Under the pieces are notes generated by a model that saw only the letters and a list, made by a program, of their open reading frames with translations, did no database searches and had not been told where the DNA came from. 64,000 bases of DNA from Agriotes lineatus (lineage: Eukaryota; Arthropoda; Insecta; Coleoptera; Elateridae): contig CALNHX010005818.1 of assembly GCA_940337035.1 (NCBI GenBank), forward strand, positions 1-64,000. The letters run 5' to 3'. The stretch's first letter is position 1; the number at the start of each line of letters is the position of its first letter. A program made the translations under genes and the position numbers. Of the stretch, positions 55,630 to 64,000 are shown piece after piece.

Positions 55630-55732
55630 GTTCTTGATTATCAAATAATCATTTCTGTTTACACGAGATATATTGCTTCCTAAAATAATATATCGAGTGG
55701 AAACAGAAATGATTTGATAATCAAGAAGACAC
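55630..55732. repeat. Hairpin repeat
   Basis: TTCTTGATTATCAAATAATC.. and its inverse around GCTTCCTAAA form arms of about 45 bp. Likely a small palindromic MITE. Confidence 0.75.
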
Positions 55733-56171
55733 GAGTTGCATTCGGCTAGATTATATCACGAGTCAATAAACAATGTTTGAATAGTGTATTCTAAATATTA
55801 GAAGTACAATTAATGTGGTTGTTATGACAATTGTACTGACAGCAGGTAACGTGATGTTTGTGAAGGCGTGTGATTATCACCTATTAATCAGGAAGGTATG
55901 TGATTGTCAGTTGCTATGTACATTATCAAAAGTTAGTACATGCGTAACTATGCATTTTGCCTTTTTTCATTGGTTGATGTTAGAGGAAGTGGTATAATAT
56001 ACCAAATATATATTCAGTTGTAATATAACAAGTGGAATGATTATTATCGATGATTTTGTTCCGAGTTAAATTTGCTGTTTCGGTTTTAACGAGTAAAAAA
56101 TCATCGATCATTAATCATTACACGAATTATATTTGGAAAGAGAATATATTGAATGGAATGCAAAATATCAA

Positions 56172-56373
56172 TTTTTTCTTAGGTTGGCACTGTTAATGTT
56201 GGTTACCCTGCTATCAATTTTAAGTTTATGTCAAATTCGAGGTTAGCAGGTTAGGTTTTCCATCAGTTTTGACACAAACTGACACAAAACCTAACCTGCT
56301 AACCTCAATTTGACATAGACTTGAAATTAACAACAGGGTAACCAACATTAATAGCGCCAACCTAAGAAAAAAA
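56172..56373. mobile_element. Palindromic MITE, ~200 bp
   Basis: Arms 56172-56258 and 56285-56373 are inverted copies sharing TTTTTCTTAGGTTGGC, TTAATGTTGGTTACCCTG and GAGGTTAGCAGGTTAGGTTT, with a ~26-bp loop. Noncoding. Confidence 0.85.
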
Positions 56374-56479
56374 TCACAACCATTTATGATCACCCGTAAA
56401 ACAATTACGAAAATAAATTACTACCGCTGTGATAATGTGTAACTAGGCAGTTGCATGCACCTCATTGGTTGAAATGGCG

Positions 56480-57014
56480 TCACGTGATACATGAATTATA
56501 TTCTCGCTGTGGATCCACTTGAACTCTTCCAGAATCCGTCAGCAAAAAATTCTCAAAATTGGTAGGGCTGTACTCTTGTGGAATGTTAATTGCCTCGCGA
56601 GTTTCTGGATTTGCCGGTGCTTTGGACGTCTTTATTTTTACTCTCTGAATGGTCCTCTTCATAGCATTTGAATTTGGGAGAATTCCTTTGACAGCAGCCG
56701 GAACATTCCCCAAAACTCATCCTCCAATTTCGAAAGGGTTTTCCATCGTTGTTGTGGCCAGTTGCTTTACGGCGGTATTCATTTGTTGCAAAACAACATT
56801 TGCAGCTTCCCTACCGTACTGCACGTGTGCAGATTTTGGATTGAATTGAAAGTACCATCCATAATATTGGTCCAAATCCTTCCTTTGCAATTTTCGTGTT
56901 TGTGTTCACAGCGCCAGAATTGAATGGTGTTGTCCTTATTGGCTTTATCCTTGGTGTAGAGATATCCATCCCATGAGTATTTTACCTGACCGATTTGGCT
57001 GAGCACGTTTTCCA
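56480..57014 (-). pseudogene. MULE protein N-terminus with FLYWCH zinc finger
   Basis: ATG at 57014 within MENVLSQIGQVKYSWDGYLY, then FWRCEHKHENCKGR and an HTC motif: a FLYWCH-type zinc finger with C, C and H in order. A frameshift after HTC and one stop precede a stretch reading LGNVPAAVKGILPNSNAMKR and NIPQEYSPTNFENFLLTDSG, as in insect MULE transposases. The catalytic part is absent. An independent relative of the MULE at 23767-26857. Confidence 0.72.
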
Positions 57015-57722
57015 TCTCGCTGAACAAAAAAACCGAAAATTTATTGTAACAGTACTCTAATAAATAAAATTTCTTAACTATAATAAATTACTTTCAATTA
57101 GATGTTTTGCGGATGTTTATTTTTAAATGCACTTAAATTTTCTTTATATCTTATTTCAAATTTTCATTGTGTTTGTCCAATATAAATTGCATTCCAATGA
57201 GAACAATTTAATTTATATATTCCTGATTTCATTGCCTAGAAACCATTTGTTTATTTAATATTTTTTTCTTGACGATGACAGACGTGATCTGTTGAAATAT
57301 ATTGAAAAGTGAATAAAAAGTGAATAATTAAATTATTTAATTTGTTATTGTTAATTTGTTATATTTAAACGTTTAAACATGTTACGGTTAATGATATTGC
57401 AAATTTCTTACCTTATTCGATGAGTTGGCTCAATTAATGGTAGATTATTGAAAAAAAAATCGCACACACTCGCTGCTTCAGATATAGATCTATAATAATT
57501 GGGAAATGAACCAAGAATTTTCTTTTATACTTGTAAATAGTAATACGATAAATAGTTTGATGGTGGAAAATTATTTTTGGCTAATTAAGGATTAACAGGT
57601 AATTAAGGTGATTGCCATATTTAGAATGTGTAGAATTTAAAAATTTCCACACGAGGTATTATAATGATGCTAGCAATGAAGGGCTTAAGGATTAACAGAT
57701 AATAATGATAGCATAATAGTTT

Positions 57723-57800
57723 TGCCATCGCCGAGTTGACCGTCGCCCAATTTACCATCGTTGAGTTGACTATCGCCGAGTAGGATATCGCTGAGTTGGC
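57723..57800. repeat. 15-bp minisatellite
   Basis: Five copies of a 15-bp unit, consensus (C/T)ATCG(C/T)(C/T)GAGTTGAC. 57030-57720 and 57801-58526 show no gene. Confidence 0.82.
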
Positions 57801-58526
57801 TTGCTTCGGTTTTAATGTATTTGAGAAATAAACAGGTCGGTAATGATCTGTTTTTGTAGAATTCTGAGGGTTATTACTAACACATTTGTTTGAATCGATC
57901 ACTTCGAGTTATTGACAAGGTTCCTTAAAAAAAACGTGAGAATCTCTTTAGGTTTTAATTTTGAAAATTCAACCCGCGTATTTTTGTCAAATTTGGACAT
58001 GAGTATGTGCGATATAAATATGGCTTTATAACGGAAAGGAACTGACATATTGTCCAAAGTAGATGATTATTTAGTTTGTCGTATATACGCTGGAGTTTCC
58101 TTAATGGCCCGTTTTAACCAAAAAATCGCCTTTGTGCTTTGGCGTATTGAAAGTTTGCAAACGCTTTATTGTAATTTATTTTTCCCTGTGGACTGAATAT
58201 TAGAACTTAATTCAGCTGCTGGACCCATATACAAATACATAAATTGTTCAACATCAGTTGATGACGGATTGTTGTGGATTAATGCAGTGAAAGTTTCTTG
58301 TTAACTAGTAAAATTTGTATAATCAGTTATAATACCACAAGAGCATAAAAAATAATCGATTATTTTACTTCCCGGCTAACGAGACGTATTCTGCGAAAAA
58401 TCATGACAGCGCAGCTGTTACTTATTGATTTTATCGTTTGCTAAAATAACGGCGTGTTTACAATTAACGGTTCTGCATCTCCGCTTGCTTCAAATATTAA
58501 AATGTTCATTCTCTTAAAATGTATTT

Positions 58527-60095
58527 TTAACAGTTGTATAAGTTGATATTTCTTTTTTTCGTGAGATAATAAATAACTTCAACAGGGATTTTCTTATTTC
58601 TTCTGCGCTGGTGCTCTTCATCTTTTGTGGAAGGAATGTTGTTATACCCATCAAATGATGCATTTTGAATGCCCACTCCAAAATGTTTTAAAACATTATA
58701 TATGTGCAAATCTGCTATTTGCTCAAATGTAGATAACTTGGTGCACATCACACGATCTAGCAACCATCCCCCATCAATGACATATAATGTTGCTTGGATT
58801 GTCACAACTTTCGGGCTTCAATAGTTTCACTAAACTAGCTTTATTCCCTTTTCTCATTAAATTGTTATAAAGTAAGGACGGCGATGAAGATGCTAGTTCG
58901 TAAAGAAACTAGTTTTTAAGATCCTGGTCAGTTTTTTCAAAAAAATTATTCTATTAAACCACGGATGGTTTACTTTATTTTTGGTTTTAAAGTGTATTTT
59001 TGAAAATTTCTTACTACGTATAGATTTGACTGATATAATCCCAACTCTTTGACCATGTGGCAATTTACATTTTCAGCGGCTGCAACCCTACTTGTTATGC
59101 AAGCAAGCTGGAAATGGTCACTGAAATGATTGTGATCTTCTAAACATTGTAAAATGGTGGTTAAATCTTTGTTCTCGGCTAATTCGCGAATCCCGTTATT
59201 CGATATGTTGGTCGGATTGACAAGACTGAACACAAAATACCTATAGCATCACATGCTTCTGTGGTATATGGCATTGTAAGGATCTATTTAGTTATAGAAC
59301 TCGCGCCTCTCCTATGGATACCCATAAGGTACTGTTCAATACACATGTCAGCCAACGTATCACACCATATCTTAGTAGTGCGACGTATTGTAAAATAGCC
59401 AAGGTTACAAAAATTTTCGTAATTACTCGGGGACATTGTTTCTTCTAATTTGGTCATATTCTGCACATATAAGTGAGCAGACTTTGCGTAATGTAGATGA
59501 CCTGCTGCATGTAAATAAGGCAACATCATCTTCACAGCTGTTAGACGCATGTTCCAATCTCCGTAGCGTTCAGCTTATAAAAAGTTTCATTATGGTCATC
59601 ATTTCATAGTACTGTATCCACAATTTTGCAGTATTATGTTTTATTTTTAAAACGTCTTTGACATTAAAATTCAACAGTAAATTATCCAGAATGTTCATTT
59701 CTACAATATCTTCTAAAGATATGGTTTCATTTTTATTTTTATTTTGTAACAACTTAAATGGCATTTAGCTTCTGCAGCTACTGAATCTATAATGTTACTT
59801 ACACGAATTAATATTTGCCTTCCTAAGTCGTTACATCTGTTTTTACAAATCTCCACAAATGTTTCCTTCATGCGGAGTTCCGTAACATTTCGCATGTCTT
59901 GCCTGTATTGCTTTGGTTTCTTTTTTCTTTTTCGATGCAAATACGTAGTTTCTCAACAGACTAAACAGTTATTTTTAAAATCAAAATAGTTTGACGATCA
60001 ATGTTTGTTCGTTCGGGATTTTATTGCAGGTTTTTGTGCAGTTTTTTACATACTCTTCACGGGTATAATTTTTTCCACACGTTACATGAACCTTA
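58527..60095 (-). pseudogene. Zinc/PIN-family element protein, longest copy
   Basis: Fragments in family order on the minus strand: KNYTREEYVKNC and FDFKNNCLVC (about 60095-59960, zinc pairs), then RMKETFVEICKNRCNDLGRQ with EAKCHLSCY (59930-59750), LWIQYYEMMTIMKLFI, DWNMRLTAVKMMLPYLHAAG then HLHYAKSAHLYVQNM and DMCIEQYLMGIHRRGAS (59550-59290), AAAENVNCHMVKELG (about 59070), and a PIN-like start YVIDGGWLLDRVMC with FDGYNN (58805-58527). DMCIEQYLM matches DMAIEQSLM of the copy at 19620. VIDGG and FDGY resemble the first acidic motif of XPG/FEN1-type PIN nucleases (inference). Later PIN motifs and the cysteine cluster are absent. Several stops and frameshifts. Confidence 0.65.
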
Positions 60096-60180
60096 AGAGT
60101 AAAGACACACGAAGCGGTTCACGCCGAGTCGACAGCCGACTGCGAGTTGGCTAAAAAGTCGCCGCGCTAAACATAACGAT
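60091..60180. repeat. Dispersed repeat copy 1
   Basis: AGAGTAAAGACACACGAAGC with GGTTCACGCCGAGTCG resembles 61388-61425 (AGAGTAAAGTCACACGAGCG) in the same orientation. Probably ends of one MITE family. 60181-61387 otherwise holds a GC-richer part with a 117-codon frame (60791-61144) that has no recognisable domain. Confidence 0.5.
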
Positions 60181-61387
60181 GACATGTTGCCAGTATTCCT
60201 CTTGGAGACAATGGATTCTGACGAGAAACTTATAACGTTAATAGTTTAATTTATTGCCGATTGAAGAAAAAGAATCGGCGTATGTGGGAATACCCTGTTA
60301 GCTAAATTTAATTCGTTAGTCAAATCTTCCAGAAAATTTACTAAATTACACTCGGGTACAATTTCCGGCTGCCAGCTCAGTGGAAGAAGGCGTTACAGGT
60401 CTTTGAAATATTAATCGGTAGAACAGAACAGAGATAAATGCTCAACGCGCTAACTATTTTTTGTCAAATAACAGCAAGTGTACCCAGGTATTGAAACGAG
60501 AATTCGTAAACTCTAATAGCTAATACACAAATACAGTTCCTGAAAGAAGAGCTTCAAATAAGGTAGGTAGTCATAACTAAATCAAACCCTCGTAGCTGGC
60601 ATAATCACAGTATAATTTCAGAATAGTCACAATAAAAAATCACAATATTTATCAAAATCAGAATCGTAGGTTGTCACAAATTATTAGCTGTGATTAATAA
60701 TTCATAAATATGAATATGAGGTACCTCAAACAAAAGATTACAACTACTACTTACAGTTTCATAAATTTTGCAGTAGTGTTATTGCATACATTAAAATAAA
60801 TCAACGGACAGGCAAACATTACAGCAATGGTTAATCCTTGGTGTTGCTTGGTTTTGGAGGAAACGCGATACGCGTTCCAGATGTGGACCCAAGGTCAGCG
60901 TCACCCACGGCTTCCAAGAAAGTTGGGTATAATATCGTGCGGTAGAAAACTCGTTGACAGAGGGATTTGCAACACGACGGTGGGGAACACTTAAACCTGG
61001 AGGCAGGCCTCCGTGTCGGGTCCTTCCTGTGCTCTCAAAGCGCACGCAGCAGGGGTTAAGCGGCCACGACGATCCAAATACAGCCCAATATCGCCTGAAG
61101 CATCCGCACGTAGAAAAAATGACCACTACTGCAACTAATCCCAAATCGCCCCCTCCGGCACTCTGTTATAAGGTAGGAAAAGGTGCACGATAGCATACAA
61201 TGAAATAAAATGCATTTCGAAGCGAACTTTCTACTTACTCTGGAAAAATTCCAGCCATGTTCTAAACACTCGGTAACGTAAAATTCCGCCGAAGAATGGC
61301 GTGGGACTAAGATTCCCTCATAACAAGTTTCGGGGACTTGAAACCTCCCCAAGAAGCTTAGTGTGGGAAGCGTGTGTCTTCACTCTA

Positions 61388-61425
61388 AAAGAGTAAAGTC
61401 ACACGAGCGGTTGACACCGAGTCGG
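61388..61425. repeat. Dispersed repeat copy 2
   Basis: Second copy of the AGAGTAAAG(A/T)CACACGA sequence, followed by GAGTCGG and further cacacga-containing motifs up to 61480. Class not determined. Confidence 0.5.
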
Positions 61426-61738
61426 AGTCCCAGTCAGCAGCCGAATCGGCCTTTGATTCTATGTATTTAAAGCCGACAAAACACACGATGCGTCATGCAG
61501 CGCGTACGCCGCGTGAAAGCCGAGCATACTCTCGTCCAGACCATGTGCCGAATGCGTTTTTATTGCTTTGAGAGTACCCTCAGGCTATGGTGTCTTATGG
61601 AACTGTACACACGACAAGCTGTTTTACGGCGGTGAGTATCATGCGCGATTGTCAAATATCTTTTGTTATATGAAAATGTTTTACTTAGATGAGTAGTAGG
61701 TACCTGATTGATTATTTGTTTTGAAGGTTATACATGTA

Positions 61739-62490
61739 CCGGGTGGCCAATTAAGAAGGGAATGTTGGTATTTTAACAGCAAATTTATATATATTTTGCT
61801 AAAAGAACGATAATTAAGATTTAATAATGGCAGGTATACTGAAAATATTCCCAAAGATGCGACATTATTTCGAGTTTTAATTTCTTTTACTGATATTTTA
61901 GGTTAGGAATGAAATATCGAAATGCAGTTTTCACTAGCGTGTTAGACCCTTATTTGGCTATCTTTTATTGCAATAAAAATGATATCGTTGCATTTAACTT
62001 TTTTGAGAAAATCCATTTCATTTGTAGTGTTGTCGCAAAACGTCCGCTACCGGCGAGACAATCAATCTAAATCAATCCGCTCAAGGCAGCGTCGATAGCC
62101 TACGAAAATCCCTTTTCAACGACTCCAAGTTTGACAAAATCCGTCCAGCCATTTTGAAGTTATTAAAATTTATTTCCGAAAATGTTCGGACACCCCCCAC
62201 CACTTTCCCTTAAGAGATAGAGCAAAAAGTATTGAACGAAATAGAATCGAATTTATCTCAGCTCTAAAACGATGTTCATTTTAGCTATCTGTAATATAAG
62301 AATATTTCTCAAAAAACGGTATTTAAAATTCAAGAATGCGATTACGCTCCCTGGCGGCCATTCTAGAAACTTAAAAATAATTTCCAGCATTTTCTCTTGG
62401 CTGCTTTATTCATAATTTTTTTTACCCCAAATCTTTATGACTATTACTTTTCAAGATAGTACCGAGTGCCCTTCTTAATTGGCCACCCGG
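61739..62490. mobile_element. Mariner-type MITE, 752 bp, TA flanks
   Basis: CCGGGTGGCCAATTAAGAAG and its inverse CTTCTTAATTGGCCACCCGG are perfect terminal repeats of at least 22 bp with TA on both sides (61737-61738 and 62491-62492). The interior is AT-rich with no transposase. Confidence 0.88.
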
Positions 62491-62521
62491 TACTAATTTA
62501 ATTTTAGTTGTAAATATAGGA

Positions 62522-62878
62522 ACCAATATCGAACTAGAAAATTCAATATTGGAAATCCAAGCCAGACCAACCATATGGGATATGCAACGTAAGGATTACG
62601 CAGATAAAATAAAAATAAAACGCAGTTGGAAGGAGATTGTTAATTTATTAACAACTGAAGATGCTACATCAGAGAAAAAAGACGTGGATAAGTTTTTACC
62701 TAAAATGATACATATTCCCGGATTGTCAAAAATGACGTTTTATGGTAGCACTGTTGAATTTCTATTGGTTTTTTTGTTACTACTAGGTTGGACAACACAA
62801 AAGCGTAATATTGAAAATTTGGGTATTTGTTACCTGGCAACTTTTATTTATTTTTGCTTAAGTCAGTTCGAAATATAA
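62522..62878 (+). CDS. MADF-domain protein, partial
   Basis: After an acceptor-like ATATAG the frame reads TNIELENSILEIQARPTIWD, then MQRKDYADKIKIKRSWKEIV, the N-terminal half of a MADF domain. The usual second half is replaced by SEKKDVDKFLPKM and a hydrophobic tail (FLLVFLLLLGW) to the stop at 62878, so the 3' exon is probably lost or mis-read. It converges with a Harbinger transposase, the usual partner. Upstream exon not found because the MITE at 61739-62490 ends just before it. Confidence 0.6.
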   Translation, partial: TNIELENSILEIQARPTIWDMQRKDYADKIKIKRSWKEIVNLLTTEDATSEKKDVDKFLPKMIHIPGLSKMTFYGSTVEFLLVFLLLLGWTTQKRNIENLGICYLATFIYFCLSQFEI

Positions 62879-63045
62879 CCTATAATTTATAGTTTTGACA
62901 TTAGCAGCTTTATTAATGGTTTCTAGTTACCTATAGCTTGACTTAAAAATATTAACCATGATATAAAGGATTGTTTTTAATTGGTTTTGACATTGACAAT
63001 CCGGGACTATAGTGAATAGAGTCTATCTTATAGTAATGTATTTAT

Positions 63046-64000
63046 TTAAATGAATTTGTCCTGCCAATCCCAAGGAGCAACATTAACAAAGTAAGTGGAA
63101 AATTTATCTCTCACATAAAGAGCTCTCAGGTTGCCTCTACTTGTTGCATCACTTAAAACTTTATTTATACTTATTGATGGGCAGTCATCACTGCGATTCT
63201 TATCTCTCTGTCGCACAAAATTACGAAGTAGGTACACAAGTAGCTTTGATTGTTTTCTCTGTTAAGTCAATATCAACATTAAGGGGTCTATGAAAAATTC
63301 TCCACTTATTAGCTAAAATACCGAAACTACACTCGATATACGTTCGAGCTTGTGTTAATCGGCAATTAAATATAGGTACGTTTTTTCCACCGGCCTTAGC
63401 ACGCTTTTAGATAAGGGAAAAGCCTCATATCCCACTATAACGTATGGGTATTTTGTCGTAATGTTATCTCGGATTGATGACGGTGAAGGAATTTTCAGTG
63501 ACTTATTCATAATTTTTTTATACAATTTAGAATTTTTGAAAATTCCGAAATCACTAGATTTTCCAAATGGATCAACGTCAATAACTGTAAATACATAGTT
63601 ACTATCACACATCGCAAATAGTACCATTAAAAAATAATTTTTATAATTATAAAACATCAACGTACTGTTCGAATGTTGGATGAGTCTTATGTGTTTGCCA
63701 TCTATCGCACCTATGCAATGAGGAAAATTTGTAACATCTTCGAATTCTTGGGAATATTGCTATCCATTTCTCTGTAGGAATATCTGGTATTACAATAGAT
63801 GCCACGCAAGTCCACATTGCCCCTCAAACTTCATTAATTATGTTGCCGGCAGTTGATCTCCCTGCGCGAAATGAATAATGCAAATATACGAAAGAACAAC
63901 CTGTGGCCAAATACATCTAATTTTAGCATATATTTGTTAGTTATTAACGGCTGTAATACATTATGAAGAAAAATAAAACAAATTTGTTTTATATACTGTT
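63046..64000 (-). pseudogene. PIF/Harbinger transposase (HARBI1-like), runs off the edge
   Basis: Pieces in order: HYSFRAGRSTAGNIINEV (about 63890-63820), IVIPDIPTEKWIA, a frameshift near 63755, HCIGAIDGKH (first D, 63720-63690), MFYNYKNYFLMVLFAMCDSN, VIDVDPFGKSSDFGIFKNSK (second D), YVIVGYEAFPLSKSVLRP where GDEAF is usual, then a frameshift and CRLTQARTYIECSFGIL (catalytic E) and RDKFSTYFVN to the stop at 63046. All three acidic positions readable but two or more frameshifts. The 5' end is beyond the window. Confidence 0.82.

Noticed and set aside
60791..61144. 117-codon minus-strand frame in a GC-richer patch
   Set aside because: No recognisable domain, splice signal or partner gene; length is expected by chance in such composition.
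1..64000. CRISPR arrays, operons, ribosome binding sites, tRNA or rRNA genes
   Set aside because: The DNA is eukaryotic with introns; no direct-repeat/spacer array, tRNA cloverleaf or rRNA sequence was found. The minisatellites at 68-199 and 57723-57800 lack spacers.

Overview
The window is AT-rich, intron-bearing eukaryotic DNA made almost entirely of transposable elements. The families (pogo/Tigger, PIF/Harbinger with MADF partners, P, hAT, Mutator-like, Jockey- and CR1-type LINEs, Penelope-like) point to an insect or other arthropod; nothing fixes the species. No tRNA, rRNA, CRISPR array or clear housekeeping gene was seen. Apart from one intact LINE, nearly every coding region is broken or nested.

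Layout. 0-3 kb: a minisatellite, a hAT element (508-1683, perfect 8-bp duplication) carrying the 3' half of a Tigger element, and a Harbinger transposase fragment. 3-7 kb: a complete but decayed pogo/Tigger element (3004-6816). 8.3-14.6 kb: a minus-strand MADF-type gene split by a 4.4-kb Tigger element (8429-12872) and by a Harbinger MITE; removing the Tigger with one TA copy restores the reading frame. 15-18.2 kb: a hAT with a nested 238-bp MITE, a P-element fragment and a third pogo element. 18.2-21.1 kb: an unidentified two-exon gene start, then a long-TIR element (19069-21121) carrying pieces of an unusual zinc/PIN/Cys-cluster protein. 21-27 kb: a MADF/BESS gene with a Harbinger transposase in its intron, whose last exon is split by a Mutator-like element (9-bp duplication) that itself contains a hAT. 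29-34.5 kb: an apparently complete Jockey-type LINE with both ORFs open and a 13-bp duplication, inserted in a Penelope-like remnant directly 5' of a hammerhead ribozyme. 36-39 kb: a second hammerhead (minus strand) and a truncated CR1-type LINE. 40-44.5 kb: mariner and Myb/SANT-like remnants with a rearranged duplication. 44.6-47.2 kb: an element with about 465-bp TIRs packed with short motifs, again encoding the N-terminus of the zinc/PIN protein. 49-57 kb: palindromic MITEs, a fourth pogo element, a FLYWCH/MULE fragment. 58.5-60.1 kb: a third, longer copy of the zinc/PIN protein. 61.7-64 kb: a mariner-type MITE and a convergent MADF/Harbinger pair running off the edge.

The most unusual material is (i) the zinc/PIN/Cys-cluster protein family found three times, twice inside elements with long terminal inverted repeats beginning TAG(A/C)CC, (ii) a C-terminal compact domain shared by three pogo-type transposases in the window, and (iii) two hammerhead ribozyme candidates.
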